From: Atlantibacter subterraneus | GTDB taxonomy: Bacteria > Pseudomonadota > Gammaproteobacteria > Enterobacterales > Enterobacteriaceae | Assembly: GCF_007570865.1 (NCBI RefSeq) | Contig: NZ_VLPS01000001.1 | Coordinates: forward strand, 310,001-374,000 | DNA: 64,000 nt | Direction: 5' to 3' | In this document: positions 1-9,278 of the stretch, one piece after another | Numbering within the stretch: position 1 is the stretch's first letter | Layout of the letters: every line of letters begins with the position of its first letter | The notes under the pieces: generated by a model | Seen by the model: only the letters and a program-made list of their open reading frames with translations | Database searches by the model: none | Told to the model about the DNA's origin: nothing | Translations under genes and position numbers: made by a program

Positions 1-278
1 TTAACTTCGGTGCGCTGGTGGCGTTCACCTTCGTTAACCTGTCGGTGATTTCCCAGTTCTGGATCCGCGAGAAGCGTAACAAAACGCTGAAAGACCACTT
101 CAACTACCTGGTGCTGCCGGTCTGCGGCGCGCTGACCGTGGGTGCGTTGTGGATTAACCTCGAAGAGAGCTCCATGGTGCTGGGCCTGATTTGGGCGGGC
201 ATTGGCCTGGTCTATCTGGCTTGCGTGACCAAAAGCTTCCGCAACCCGGTTCCGCAGTACGAAGATATCGCGCAGTAA
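1..278 (+). CDS. plaP: PlaP putrescine importer, C-terminal end (partial)
   Basis: C-terminal 91 residues of an APC-family amino acid/polyamine permease; the gene begins before the window and the reading frame is open from base 3. Two hydrophobic segments are visible (about YLVLPVCGALTVGALWI and VLGLIWAGIGLVYLAC), followed by a short polar tail. The match to E. coli PlaP (YeeF), a low-affinity putrescine:proton symporter of the inner membrane, rests on the sequence and on its place next to sbcB, the same neighbour as in E. coli. A hairpin terminator follows directly. Confidence 0.85.
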   Translation, partial: NFGALVAFTFVNLSVISQFWIREKRNKTLKDHFNYLVLPVCGALTVGALWINLEESSMVLGLIWAGIGLVYLACVTKSFRNPVPQYEDIAQ

Positions 279-290
279 TGGCGAAAACAA

Positions 291-315
291 AAAGGCTCCC
301 TCGGGAGCCTTTTTT
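291..315. terminator. Rho-independent terminator, probably bidirectional
   Basis: GGCTCCC and GGGAGCC form a 7-bp stem with a 2-base TC loop, with a T run on the right and an A run on the left. It lies between the convergent ends of plaP and sbcB and can serve both. Confidence 0.85.
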
Positions 316-331
316 GTGGTCTGGGTCCAAC

Positions 332-1756
332 TTACAGTACGTCCTGAACGTACTGATACAGCGCCTTCAGCAGAGCGATTTTCTCTTTATCCCCTTCGTA
401 CTGTCCGTACAGCATCTCCAGTTCCTGGGCGTAGCTTTGCAAATATTCCGGCGTAAAGCGCGCCTGGCGATGGCGCAGCCAGCGCTGCTGCTCTTCGTGA
501 TCCAGCGTGCCGGGGAAATTACGCGCCCGGTAGTTAAACAGCAGTTTCTCGATGCGCTTATCCACAAAGCTGATATCCAGCGCCGGCAGGTTCTGCGGAT
601 CGGTTTGCAGGATAATACGCATCCCGGCGCGATCGGCGTCGCTGAAGAAGCCGTTATACAGCTGGGCATCCACATCGTCTGACGGTACGAACGGCTCGGC
701 GTCAGCGTACAGGGCTACCACTTTTTCGCGCACGTCCGGGCGCTCGCGCAGGATTTTCAGGTTATCCAGGCAACGCTGGCGGTCAATGCCCAGCCTGTCG
801 GCATCTTCCGGGCGCAGCGTATTGGCCTGCGCCAGCACCGGGCATTTATTCAGATGAACCAGCTTAATCGGCACTGCCGCGTCATCACCTAACTCGCTTT
901 TAGCGGTATACAGCCGTTCACGCAGCGCATCGGCATCCAGCTCCAGCAGTGGCGACATATCGCCCGCCAAATCCACCATAATCACCGCATTGCGGTTGTC
1001 CGGATGCCACGCCAGCGGTGCGATCCAGCTGGTATTGCCGCGAAATGCCCCGAACATACCGGAAACATGCACCAGTGGCTTCATCTGCGGGATATCAATC
1101 AGCGTCGCCAGCTTTTGCTTGTTGCGGTGGCTGAACAGGTACTCAAACAGCCGCGGTTGCTGGATCTTCACCAGTTTCGCCATCGCGATAGTGGCGTACA
1201 CATCTGCCATCGCGTCGTGAGCGTTGGCATGCTCAATGCCGTTGGCGACGGTAAGATGCTCCAGGCGAAAGCTCGGCAGCCCGTCGTCGTTTTCCGGCCA
1301 GTTGATGCCTTCCGGGCGCAGGGCATAGCAGGCGCGCATCACGTCGAGCAAATCCCAGCGCGAATTATGGTTCTGCCAGCTCCAGGCATAGGGATCGTAA
1401 AAGTTGCGGTAAAACACGTTACGCGTGACTTCATCATCGAAGCGCACGTTGTTGTAACCCACCACGCAGGTGTTCGGCACGGTGAATAAATCATGGATGC
1501 GTTTGGCGAAATCGGCTTCATGGGTGCCGCGCGCCGCTGCAATTTGGGGCGTGATGCCGGTAATCAGCACCGCTTCCGGCTGCGGCAGATAGTCATCGGC
1601 CGGTTTGCAATAAAACACCTCAGGCTCGCCGATGATATTGAAATCCATATCGGTACGTATTGCGGCGAACTGCGCGGGGCGGTCCAGCGCCGGGCGGGTG
1701 CCGAAGGTTTCGTAATCGTGGAAAAGAAAAGTCGGCTGTGCTGCGGAATCAGTCAC
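332..1756 (-). CDS. sbcB: Exodeoxyribonuclease I
   Basis: Single-strand-specific 3'-5' exonuclease used in recombination and mismatch repair, cytoplasmic. At 474 residues it matches the E. coli enzyme (475). The DEDD exonuclease signature starts at HDYETFG (Asp14, Glu16), and NNVRFDDEV and NAHDAMADV supply further conserved acidic residues. The C-terminal part (VDKRIEKLLFNYRARNFPG) is the typical ExoI extension. The start is GTG at 1756; an ATG nearby is out of frame. It is convergent with plaP and divergent from dacD. Confidence 0.97.
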   Translation of the reverse strand: MTDSAAQPTFLFHDYETFGTRPALDRPAQFAAIRTDMDFNIIGEPEVFYCKPADDYLPQPEAVLITGITPQIAAARGTHEADFAKRIHDLFTVPNTCVVGYNNVRFDDEVTRNVFYRNFYDPYAWSWQNHNSRWDLLDVMRACYALRPEGINWPENDDGLPSFRLEHLTVANGIEHANAHDAMADVYATIAMAKLVKIQQPRLFEYLFSHRNKQKLATLIDIPQMKPLVHVSGMFGAFRGNTSWIAPLAWHPDNRNAVIMVDLAGDMSPLLELDADALRERLYTAKSELGDDAAVPIKLVHLNKCPVLAQANTLRPEDADRLGIDRQRCLDNLKILRERPDVREKVVALYADAEPFVPSDDVDAQLYNGFFSDADRAGMRIILQTDPQNLPALDISFVDKRIEKLLFNYRARNFPGTLDHEEQQRWLRHRQARFTPEYLQSYAQELEMLYGQYEGDKEKIALLKALYQYVQDVL

Positions 1757-1964
1757 CGGTCACCATCCTGAAGGGGTCAAAAACTGGCGTTAATGGTAAA
1801 CGATTGGCTGTCTATTCAGAAGAAAATCACGATGGTTTTTCATGCTGGCGGATACGTATTACTCCGATAAATGTGTTCACAGTCATACTTTTTTGCAATT
1901 AATGAATGCGTTTACATACGAAGTTCCGTAAAACAGGCGCGGACAAAAAAACACAAACGAGGAT
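1757..1964. promoter_or_regulatory. Divergent sbcB/dacD promoter region
   Basis: A 208-bp AT-rich gap between two divergent genes, which must hold both promoters. I did not find a convincing -10/-35 pair or a regulator site. An SD-like ACGAGG lies just before the dacD start. Confidence 0.4.
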
Positions 1965-3134
1965 ATGCTGTTGAAAACCCGCCTGATTGCCGCTTCTTTG
2001 CTCGCTTTTCTTTCTGCCCACGCCAGTGCAGAACCCACTTTCGCCGTTATGCCCGTCCCGCCGCAGGTGCAAGCCGGCGCGTGGGTATTGATGGATTACA
2101 CCACCGGCCAAATTTTAACAGCAGGCAATGAGCATCAGCAGCGCAACCCGGCAAGCCTCACCAAACTGATGACCGGTTATGTGGTGGACCGCGCCATCGA
2201 CAGTCGCCGCATCACGCCAGATGACGTGGTGACCGTTGGCGCGGATGCATCGGCGTATGGCAATCCGGTATTCGCCGGTTCGTCGCTGATGTTTTTAAAG
2301 GCCGGGGATCGCGTCACGGTCCACGATCTGAGCCGCGGGCTGATTGTTGACTCCGGGAACGACGCCTGCGTGGCGCTGGCGGATCACATTGCGGGCGGCG
2401 AAGCGCCGTTTGTCAAAATGATGAATGACTATGCCCACAGGCTGAATCTGCACGACACCCACTTCGAAACCGTGCACGGCCTTGATGCGCCGGGTCAGCA
2501 CAGTTCCGCGTATGACCTTGCGGTACTGTCGCGCGCGATTATCCACGGCGAACCGTCGTTTTATCATATGTACAGCGAGCGCAGCCTGACCTGGAACGGG
2601 ATCACCCAGCAGAACCGCAACGGCCTGCTGTGGGATAAAAATCTCAACGTAGACGGCCTGAAAACCGGCCATACCTCCGGTGCCGGGTTTAACCTGATTG
2701 CCTCCAGCGTGGATGGCCAACGCCGGTTAATCGCCGTGGTGATGGGCGCGGAGAGCCCGAAAGGCCGTGAGGAGCAGGCCCGCAAACTGCTGCACTGGGG
2801 ACAAAGCCAGTTTGATACCGTGCAGATCCTCCATAAAGGCAAAAAAGTCGGTACCGAGCGGATCTGGTACGGGGACGCTGAAAACGTTGAAGTGGGTACC
2901 GACCGTGATTTCTGGCTCAGCCTGCCGAAGTCCGAAGTGGCGAATATCAAAGCCAAATACGTACTGGACAAGCCTGAACTGGAAGCGCCGCTGGCGGCAC
3001 AGCAGCGGGTAGGGGAAATCGAACTTTATGACCGTGATAAGCTGGTGGCCCACTGGCCGCTGGTGACGCTTAACGCGGTGCAAAAAGGCGGCATGTTCTC
3101 GCGCTTCAGTGATTACCTGCACCATAAACTTTAA
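1965..3134 (+). CDS. dacD: D-alanyl-D-alanine carboxypeptidase DacD (PBP6b)
   Basis: Low-molecular-weight penicillin-binding protein that trims the terminal D-Ala from peptidoglycan pentapeptides. A signal peptide is visible (hydrophobic residues 6-18, cleavage after ASA near residue 22). All three active-site motifs are present: SLTK at 64-67, SGN at 130-132 and KTG at 233-235. The C-terminal PBP5-type beta domain and a short terminal amphipathic stretch (MFSRFSDYLHHKL) for membrane attachment follow. Its 389 residues are the normal length. The position between sbcB and sbmC matches E. coli and separates it from dacA and dacC. Confidence 0.95.
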   Translation: MLLKTRLIAASLLAFLSAHASAEPTFAVMPVPPQVQAGAWVLMDYTTGQILTAGNEHQQRNPASLTKLMTGYVVDRAIDSRRITPDDVVTVGADASAYGNPVFAGSSLMFLKAGDRVTVHDLSRGLIVDSGNDACVALADHIAGGEAPFVKMMNDYAHRLNLHDTHFETVHGLDAPGQHSSAYDLAVLSRAIIHGEPSFYHMYSERSLTWNGITQQNRNGLLWDKNLNVDGLKTGHTSGAGFNLIASSVDGQRRLIAVVMGAESPKGREEQARKLLHWGQSQFDTVQILHKGKKVGTERIWYGDAENVEVGTDRDFWLSLPKSEVANIKAKYVLDKPELEAPLAAQQRVGEIELYDRDKLVAHWPLVTLNAVQKGGMFSRFSDYLHHKL

Positions 3135-3214
3135 AGCCTTAACAGTGACTTAACCCCATCGTTCTCTGAAAACGACTTTTACGCGAGTGCGCTCACAAAT
3201 TAAGCAAACTATGC

Positions 3215-3261
3215 TTTAGAGCGCCGGTGCAAAACGTATAATACTGTTTGCATATACAGTT
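3215..3261 (+). promoter_or_regulatory. sbmC promoter with LexA operator
   Basis: A perfect TATAAT (-10) lies at 3237-3242. A LexA box of the form CTGT-N8-ACAG occupies 3244-3259, with flanking TA and TT, directly after and touching the -10 element. A weak -35 (TTTAGA, about 3215-3220) is upstream. LexA bound here would block RNA polymerase, giving SOS induction, as known for E. coli sbmC. Confidence 0.85.
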
Positions 3262-3282
3262 ATTTCACAGCAAGGAACGATC

Positions 3283-3756
3283 ATGGATTATCAGATTCAA
3301 CAAGCCGAAACCCGTCGCATTGCCGGGTTTCATTTAGTTGGCCCCTGGGATAAAACCGTTCCTCAGGGGTTTGAGCAACTGATGATGTGGGTGGACGGCA
3401 ACCAAATCCAGCCGCTGGAGTGGATTGCCGTTTATTACGATAACCCGGACGTGGTGCCCGCAGAGAAACTGCGCTGCGATACCGCCGTCACCGTGCCGGA
3501 AAATTTTGCCATCCCCGCCAACAGTGAAGGCGTGATGGCAACCGAAGTGGCGGGCGGGCAATATGCGGTGGCGCAGGCGCGCGTTGAAAATCACGATTTT
3601 GAAACGCCCTGGCGTCTGTTTTTCAATAGCCTGCTGGAAGACGTGAAGTATCAAATCGCCCCTAAACCCTGCTTCGAAATCTACCTGAACGACGGCTCAA
3701 CGGATGGTTACTGGGACATCAATATGTTCGTGCCGGTTGAACCTAAACACGAGTAA
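3283..3756 (+). CDS. sbmC: DNA gyrase inhibitor SbmC (GyrI)
   Basis: Cytoplasmic GyrI-like small-molecule-binding-fold protein that inhibits DNA gyrase and protects against gyrase poisons such as microcin B17. Its 157 residues are the E. coli length. The opening [16 protein letters not shown] and the later [16 protein letters not shown] segment are typical of the family. The ATG follows an AAGGA ribosome site, and the LexA-controlled promoter lies immediately upstream. It is transcribed alone; a hairpin separates it from yeeA. Confidence 0.95.
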   Translation: MDYQIQQAETRRIAGFHLVGPWDKTVPQGFEQLMMWVDGNQIQPLEWIAVYYDNPDVVPAEKLRCDTAVTVPENFAIPANSEGVMATEVAGGQYAVAQARVENHDFETPWRLFFNSLLEDVKYQIAPKPCFEIYLNDGSTDGYWDINMFVPVEPKHE

Positions 3757-3779
3757 TTCGCCCCAGGCTGGCTTGACGT

Positions 3780-3810
3780 CGCCGTTATTCGCCGCAATAA
3801 CGGCGCGTTT
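3780..3810 (+). terminator. Hairpin after sbmC
   Basis: CGCCGTTATT pairs with AATAACGGCG (10 bp) around a 6-base loop and is followed by CGTTT, a short T tract. Likely the sbmC terminator, though the T run is weak. Confidence 0.6.
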
Positions 3811-3879
3811 AACCCGATGTGTTGATGCCAGACGGCAAAATCCCGGTACAATGCGGGTTTTTTCATGCGGAGAGCCGGT

Positions 3880-4938
3880 GTGCGTCCTGATAAATCATTA
3901 AGCCCTTTCGAAATTCGGCTTTATCGTCATTACCGCCTGGTGCACGGCGTGCGTATCGCGCTGGCCTTTACGCTGACGTTTTTACTGGTCCGCCTGCTGA
4001 ATGTGCCGGAAGGCACCTGGCCGCTGATTACGCTGGTGGTAGTGATGGGGCCGATCTCGTTTTGGGGCAACGTGGTGCCGCGCGCCTTTGAGCGCATCGG
4101 CGGGACGATTTTTGGCGCGTCGGTGGGGTTGATCGCCCTGAAGCTGGAGCTGATTTCTTTACCGATTATGCTGCTGTGGTGCGCGCTGGCGATGTTTATC
4201 TGCGGCTACCTTACTCTGGGCAAACGGCCTTACCAGGCGCTGCTGATAGGCATTACGCTTTCCGTGGTGGTGGGCGCGCCGGCGGGGGATTTGCAAATCG
4301 CGTTGTGGCGCAGCGGCGACGTTATTTTAGGGTCGCTGCTGGCGATGCTGTTTACCAGCATCTATCCCCAGCGCGCGTTCATTCACTGGCGCATCCAGAT
4401 GGCGACATTCGCCCATACCTTCACCCGGCTGTCGCAGGCAGGGTTTTCGCCTAATCTGGTAGAACGGCCCCGGCTTGATAAATCGCTGCACGCCATGCTG
4501 AGCGACGTGGTGAAAATGCGTGCCCTGATTGTGCCTGCCAGCAAAGAAACCCATATTCAGAAATCGGTGTTCGAGGCGATCCAGACCGTCAGCCGCAATC
4601 TGGTTTGTACCCTGGAACTCCAGCTCAACGCGCACTGGGCGACGCGGGAAAGCCATTTTGTGATGATTAACGCGCATACCCTGCGCGAAACCCAGCAGAT
4701 GACCCACCATACCCTGGCGGCGCTGTCGAAGGCGCTGTACGAAGGTAACCCTTCGCCGGTGGCGGCCAATAACGCCAGGCTGGCGGAAATTGTCGGCGAA
4801 TTGCGCCAGATGATGCACCAGGACGAGGGCAGCGCGCTGCATGAAACCTCGATTCACGGCTACGTGTGGCTAAGCCTTGAACTGGCGCGTCAGCTGGAGC
4901 TGTTATCTAACCTGATCTGCCGGGCATTGCGTAAATAA
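3880..4938 (+). CDS. yeeA: Inner-membrane FUSC-family protein YeeA
   Basis: FUSC-like/aromatic acid exporter-type protein; the function is not established. The N-terminal half holds about six hydrophobic segments (for example IALAFTLTFLLVRLL and LPIMLLWCALAMFICGYL); the C-terminal half is soluble and helical. I chose the GTG at 3880 because a GGAG site sits about 7 bases upstream and the product is then 352 residues, the E. coli YeeA length, beginning with the same RxDKSLSPFEIR pattern. An in-frame ATG at 3865 would add five residues. The order sbmC-yeeA-yeeX is as in E. coli. Confidence 0.9.
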   Translation: MRPDKSLSPFEIRLYRHYRLVHGVRIALAFTLTFLLVRLLNVPEGTWPLITLVVVMGPISFWGNVVPRAFERIGGTIFGASVGLIALKLELISLPIMLLWCALAMFICGYLTLGKRPYQALLIGITLSVVVGAPAGDLQIALWRSGDVILGSLLAMLFTSIYPQRAFIHWRIQMATFAHTFTRLSQAGFSPNLVERPRLDKSLHAMLSDVVKMRALIVPASKETHIQKSVFEAIQTVSRNLVCTLELQLNAHWATRESHFVMINAHTLRETQQMTHHTLAALSKALYEGNPSPVAANNARLAEIVGELRQMMHQDEGSALHETSIHGYVWLSLELARQLELLSNLICRALRK

Positions 4939-5102
4939 AAACCATACGAAACAGCATGGATATATTGCTGGTTTCGATTCAGCAGGAATTCAGCGTATGA
5001 TTAGGGTAGGGTATTAACCGTTGTCATGCGCAGCCGTTGCCGGTTATGTTTGACGCTGCGGCTTGTGAACGAATCAGAGTCTCAATTATCAGGGGTGTAA
5101 AT

Positions 5103-5435
5103 ATGGAAAATGGCAAACCTTCATTCCAGGACGTACTGGAGTTCGTGCGTTTGTTCCGTCGTAAAAACAAACTGCAACGCGAAATTCAGGACGTAGAGAA
5201 GAAGATCCGTGACAACCAGAAACGCGTGCTGCTGCTCGACAACCTGAGCGATTACATCAAGCCAGGTATGAGCATTGAAGCCATTCAGGGCATCATCGCC
5301 AGCATGAAAACCGACTATGAAGATCGCGTGGATGACTACATCATCAAAAACGCCGAGCTGTCTAAAGAGCGTCGTGAGATCTCCAAAAAGCTCAAGGTCA
5401 TGGGCGAACTGAAAGTACCTGACATCAAAGAATGA
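5103..5435 (+). CDS. yeeX: DUF496 coiled-coil protein YeeX
   Basis: Small highly charged protein of 110 residues, almost entirely helical with heptad-like charged repeats (residues about 20-45 and 75-105), so probably a coiled coil. It closely matches E. coli YeeX (DUF496), whose function is unknown. The ATG at 5103 is chosen over an upstream in-frame start at 5037 because it follows an AGGGGTG ribosome site and gives the E. coli start [19 protein letters not shown] sequence. A strong terminator follows. Confidence 0.93.
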   Translation: MENGKPSFQDVLEFVRLFRRKNKLQREIQDVEKKIRDNQKRVLLLDNLSDYIKPGMSIEAIQGIIASMKTDYEDRVDDYIIKNAELSKERREISKKLKVMGELKVPDIKE

Positions 5436-5442
5436 TTCAGTA

Positions 5443-5477
5443 AGACGGCGGCAAGGGTTATCCATGCCGCCGTTTTT
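5443..5477 (+). terminator. Terminator after yeeX
   Basis: GACGGCGGCA pairs with TGCCGCCGT(T) around an 11-base loop and is followed by five Ts. It separates yeeX from cbiB. Confidence 0.85.
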
Positions 5478-5576
5478 CATTCTGCGTTAGTCAACCGGGG
5501 CGCGTATCCCACGGCTCCGGGTAACTGAAACCCAACTTCCTCTACTCACTTATCACTGGCGCGACGGGAAATCCTG

Positions 5577-6524
5577 ATGACGCTTTTCATCTGGTGGGCA
5601 GCCTGGCTGCTCGATTGTTGGCTTGGCGATCCGCAACACTGGCCGCATCCCATCCGCGTAATCGGCAAGGTTATTAATCTGGTGCAGCGCGCCGTGCGCC
5701 GCGTCTGCCGTAGCGATCTGTCCCTGAAGCTGGGCGGCGCATTGCTGTGGCTGATTGTGGTGGGCGCAACCTGGGCGCTGTCCTGGGGCATACTGGCGCT
5801 GGCGTACGGGCTAAACCCATGGCTGGGTGTGGCGCTGGAAATCTGGATGATCTACACCATGCTGGCCGGGCGCTGCCTGGGCGATGCCGCGCGCGAAGTG
5901 GAAAAACCGCTGCGGGCAGGGGATCTGGCCCAGAGCCGTGAAAAACTGTCATGGATCGTCGGGCGCGATACCTCTCAACTTCAGCCGCCGCAAATCACCC
6001 GCGCGGTGGTGGAAACCGTGGCTGAAAACAGCGTCGATGGGGTAATTGCGCCGCTGTTTTTCCTGCTGCTGGGCGGTGCGCCGCTGGCAATGGCCTACAA
6101 AGCGGTAAACACCCTCGATTCGATGGTCGGCTATAAGCATGAAAAATACCGGGCGATAGGCATGGTGTCGGCGCGTATGGATGACATCGCCAATTTTATT
6201 CCGGCGCGTATCAGCTGGCTGCTGCTGGCGCTGGCGGCAGCGTTGTGCGGCAATGATTATCAATCCGCGCTGCGCACTGGCTGGCGCGACCGCCGCAATC
6301 ACAGCAGCCCCAACTGCGCCTGGCCGGAAGCCACGGTAGCAGGCGCGCTGGGGATCAGGCTTGGCGGACCCAACGATTATTTTGGCCAACGGGTCGAGAA
6401 ACCCTGGATCGGCGATGCGACGCGCGAAGTGAGCGTTGACGACATCCCGGCGACGATTCGCCTGATGAACGTTGCGTCGCTGCTGGCGCTGGCGTTATTC
6501 AGCCTGCTTTATCTCTTGTTTTAA
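5577..6524 (+). CDS. cbiB: Adenosylcobinamide-phosphate synthase CbiB
   Basis: Integral membrane enzyme that attaches the aminopropanol (phosphate) arm to adenosylcobyric acid in cobalamin synthesis. At 315 residues it has the normal length. Family features are the early LLDCWLGDPQHWPHP motif, the central VVETVAENSVDGVIAPL stretch, and GGAPLAMAYKAVNTLDSMVGY. Several membrane segments are visible (residues about 50-75, 80-100, 155-175, 210-225, 295-315). It heads a three-gene group with cobS and cobT; the cobS ATG is only 24 bases after its stop. No cobU lies between them, unlike E. coli (cobU-cobS-cobT). Confidence 0.95.
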   Translation: MTLFIWWAAWLLDCWLGDPQHWPHPIRVIGKVINLVQRAVRRVCRSDLSLKLGGALLWLIVVGATWALSWGILALAYGLNPWLGVALEIWMIYTMLAGRCLGDAAREVEKPLRAGDLAQSREKLSWIVGRDTSQLQPPQITRAVVETVAENSVDGVIAPLFFLLLGGAPLAMAYKAVNTLDSMVGYKHEKYRAIGMVSARMDDIANFIPARISWLLLALAAALCGNDYQSALRTGWRDRRNHSSPNCAWPEATVAGALGIRLGGPNDYFGQRVEKPWIGDATREVSVDDIPATIRLMNVASLLALALFSLLYLLF

Positions 6525-6548
6525 CTGTTCAGGCATCCTGGAGAGAAA

Positions 6549-7289
6549 ATGATACGGACCTTTTTTGCCACCCTCGCTTTTATGAGCCGCCTGCCGGTGC
6601 CTTACCGCTGGTCGCAGGGGCTGGAGCTGGACCAGTATTCGCGCGGCATTGTGGTTTTCCCGTGGGTGGGCCTGGTGCTCGGCGCGATTGCCGCCGCGGT
6701 GTTTATGCTGCTCGCCCCCTGGTGCGGTACGCCGCTGGCCGCGCTGTTTTACGTGCTGGCGCTGGCGCTGCTGACCGGCGGCTTTCATCTGGATGGCCTG
6801 GCGGATACCTGCGACGGATTGTTCTCTGCCCGTATCCGCGAGAAAAAGCTGGAGATCATGCGCGACAGCCGCCTTGGCACTCACGGCGGGCTGGGGCTGA
6901 TTTTTGTCTTGCTGGCGAAAGTGCTGGTGGTGAACGAACTGGCGCTGCGCGGCTACTCGATGCTGCCGGTGCTGATTCTGGCAAGCGTGGTAGGGCGCGG
7001 CGCGGTGGTGCTGTTGATGTATCGCCAGCGCTACGCCCGCGACAACGGCCTCGGCAATATCTTTATCGGCAAAGTCACGCTGGCGCAAACCGCGATAACG
7101 CTGGCGACCAGCGCAGTGCTGTGCCTGGTTCTGCTTCCCGGCGGCGGCCTGCTGGCGTGGCTTATTGCCACCATTGCCATCGCGCTGATCGGTTTTGCCA
7201 TCAAACGCACCCTGCGCGGCCAGACCGGCGACACCCTTGGCGCAGCCATTGAGCTGGGCGAAGTCATTTTTCTCATTGCCCTTTTATAA
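6549..7289 (+). CDS. cobS: Cobalamin-5'-phosphate synthase CobS
   Basis: Polytopic inner-membrane enzyme that joins adenosyl-GDP-cobinamide to alpha-ribazole phosphate. The diagnostic [15 protein letters not shown] stretch (residues about 77-91), rich in metal-binding Asp, is intact, followed by [13 protein letters not shown]. Its 246 residues are typical. The ATG follows GGAGAG. It sits between cbiB and cobT and is probably co-transcribed with both. Confidence 0.96.
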   Translation: MIRTFFATLAFMSRLPVPYRWSQGLELDQYSRGIVVFPWVGLVLGAIAAAVFMLLAPWCGTPLAALFYVLALALLTGGFHLDGLADTCDGLFSARIREKKLEIMRDSRLGTHGGLGLIFVLLAKVLVVNELALRGYSMLPVLILASVVGRGAVVLLMYRQRYARDNGLGNIFIGKVTLAQTAITLATSAVLCLVLLPGGGLLAWLIATIAIALIGFAIKRTLRGQTGDTLGAAIELGEVIFLIALL

Positions 7290-7300
7290 CGAGCACACAC

Positions 7301-8347
7301 ATGCAAACACTGGCCTCACTGATTAACGCAATCCCCCCTCTTGACGATAACGCCATGCGCCAGGCGCAAACCCATCTTGATGGCCTGCTGAAGCCGCCGG
7401 GTAGCCTGGGCCGACTGGAAAGTCTGGCGGTGCAGCTGGCCGGGATGCCGGGGTTTTACGGCAAGCCGCAGCAGGCAAAAAAAGCCATTCTGGTGATGTG
7501 CGCCGACCACGGCGTTTATGACGAGCAGGTGACCATTTCGCCGAAGGTGGTGACCGCCATCCAGGCGATGAACATGCTGCGCAATAACACCGGCGTGTGC
7601 GTACTGGCGAAACAGGCAGGGGCGGATGTGCATGTGATTGATATCGGCATCGACAGCGATCCGCTGCCGGGGATCTTCAGCCTGAAAGTAGCGCGCGGCA
7701 GCGGCAATATCGCCCGTGAGCCTGCGATGTCGCGCCAGGTGGCGAACGCGCTGCTGGTCAGCGTGATTACCCATACCTGCGAGCTGGCGGAGCGCGGCGT
7801 GAAGGTGTTTGGCGTGGGCGAACTGGGCATGGCGAATACCACCCCGGCAGCGGCGATGGTCAGCGTGCTGGCCGATGCGTCTCCTGCCGATGTGGTGGGT
7901 CTTGGTGCCAACTTCCCGGCGGACAAAATCGCCCATAAGGTGGCGGTAGTGCAGCAGGCGATTGCGCTGAACCAGCCGGATGCCAGCGACGGTGTGGACG
8001 TGCTGGCAAAAGTCGGCGGATTTGACCTGCTGGGGATGACCGGCACTATCCTCGGCGCGGCGCGCTGCGGTTTGCCGGTGGTGCTGGACGGCTTCCTGTC
8101 TTACGCGGCGGCGCTGGCGGCCTGCAAAATCGCGCCCGGGGTAAAACCTTATCTGATCCCGTCACATTTCTCGGCAGAAAAGGGCGCGACCATTGCGTTA
8201 AACGCGCTGGGTCTTGAGCCGTATCTGCATATGGGAATGCGCCTCGGCGAAGGCAGCGGCGCGGCGCTGGCGATGCAGCTGGTGGACGCCGCCTGCGCAA
8301 TTTATACCGGGATGGGCACTCTGGCAGAGAGCAATATCGAATTGTGA
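7301..8347 (+). CDS. cobT: Nicotinate-nucleotide:dimethylbenzimidazole phosphoribosyltransferase CobT
   Basis: Cytoplasmic enzyme that makes alpha-ribazole 5'-phosphate, the lower-ligand precursor of cobalamin, from dimethylbenzimidazole and nicotinate mononucleotide. It has 348 residues. The [10 protein letters not shown] motif near the N-terminus, [29 protein letters not shown], and the C-terminal [13 protein letters not shown] with the catalytic Glu are all present. It ends one base before the convergent LysR gene, so the island to the right begins exactly at this gene's end. Confidence 0.97.
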   Translation: MQTLASLINAIPPLDDNAMRQAQTHLDGLLKPPGSLGRLESLAVQLAGMPGFYGKPQQAKKAILVMCADHGVYDEQVTISPKVVTAIQAMNMLRNNTGVCVLAKQAGADVHVIDIGIDSDPLPGIFSLKVARGSGNIAREPAMSRQVANALLVSVITHTCELAERGVKVFGVGELGMANTTPAAAMVSVLADASPADVVGLGANFPADKIAHKVAVVQQAIALNQPDASDGVDVLAKVGGFDLLGMTGTILGAARCGLPVVLDGFLSYAAALAACKIAPGVKPYLIPSHFSAEKGATIALNALGLEPYLHMGMRLGEGSGAALAMQLVDAACAIYTGMGTLAESNIEL

Positions 8348-8348
8348 T

Positions 8349-9278
8349 TTACTCGCGCCACAGCAAATCCTGATAAATCGCCGTCAGCACGCCGTCCGGG
8401 GCAAACTGCTTTTTGATCCACTGGGTCACTTGCCCCGTGGCGGCGTGCTGCGTCGCCAGCAGCATTCGCGAATCCTGGCGCGGGTTGTGAATAGTTTTGG
8501 TCACCAGCAGCCCATGCTCTTTGGGCTCTTTCACCATATAGGCCGGTAAAAAGCCGATGCCCTCACCCAGTATCTGGCACTGGCATTTGGTATTGAAGTC
8601 CGGCACCAGAATCGCTTCCTGTCCGTGCAGCAGCCAGCCGACTTTTTTATTGATGGTGTGGGCGGTGTCTTCCACCATGATATTTGGGTACAGCCGCAGC
8701 TGGCTTTCAGTGATCGGCTCCGGCATCAGCGCCAGCGGGTGGGTTGGCGCAATGGCGAACTCCCAGCGCACCGCGCCGATTTCCGTATAATCAATCCCAC
8801 CGCCGTCCAGCAGGGTATCGGGCGCGCCGATAGCAATATTGGCCTGGTTATTAATAATCGAATCCCATACCCCGTTGTACACCTCGGTCGTAACGGTGAT
8901 CTGGCAGGTCGGGAACTGCTTTTTGAGGATTTGCAGCAGCTTCGCGGTGTGGCGCGGCGTATAAAGCAGCTGGTTGATGCAAATCCGCACCCGGGCTTCA
9001 ATGCCCTGGGCAATGGTGTCAATGCCGCGCTTGATCGCGTGAAAGTCATTCAGCAAATCGATAGCTTTGCGATAAAAGTAAAACCCCGATTCGGTCAGCT
9101 CAATGCTGCGGGTATTACGCTCAAACAGCACCACGTCAAGATAGGTTTCAATGCGCTTGATGGTGTAACTCACCGCTGAGGTCGTCACGCCCAGCTCATC
9201 CGCAGCCTTGCTGAAACTGGCGTAGCGGGCGGCCATAGTGAAGGTGTGCAGATTCTCTTCGGTAAAGATGGAATTCAT
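8349..9278 (-). CDS. LysR-family regulator, AllS-like
   Basis: 309 residues: an N-terminal winged HTH (residues about 5-65, with SFSKAADELGVTTSAVSYTIKR as recognition region) and a periplasmic-binding-fold effector domain. The whole protein resembles E. coli AllS, the activator of allantoin genes; matching stretches include INQLLYTPR, VWDSI and GIGFLP. It is transcribed away from the ankyrin-FdrA gene series across a 367-bp gap, the usual arrangement for a LysR activator of the neighbouring operon. It most likely senses the substrate or an intermediate of that pathway; the ligand cannot be told. Confidence 0.88.
   Translation of the reverse strand: MNSIFTEENLHTFTMAARYASFSKAADELGVTTSAVSYTIKRIETYLDVVLFERNTRSIELTESGFYFYRKAIDLLNDFHAIKRGIDTIAQGIEARVRICINQLLYTPRHTAKLLQILKKQFPTCQITVTTEVYNGVWDSIINNQANIAIGAPDTLLDGGGIDYTEIGAVRWEFAIAPTHPLALMPEPITESQLRLYPNIMVEDTAHTINKKVGWLLHGQEAILVPDFNTKCQCQILGEGIGFLPAYMVKEPKEHGLLVTKTIHNPRQDSRMLLATQHAATGQVTQWIKKQFAPDGVLTAIYQDLLWRE

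Noticed and set aside
5478..5576. Possible cobalamin riboswitch before cbiB
   Set aside because: The gap is only about 100 bases after the yeeX terminator and lacks a recognisable B12 box and the conserved core; too short for the usual structure.
6495..7936. Long open frames opposite cobS and cobT (up to 206 codons)
   Set aside because: They are rich in His, Arg and Gln, typical of antisense frames in high-GC genes, and have no ribosome sites or family features.
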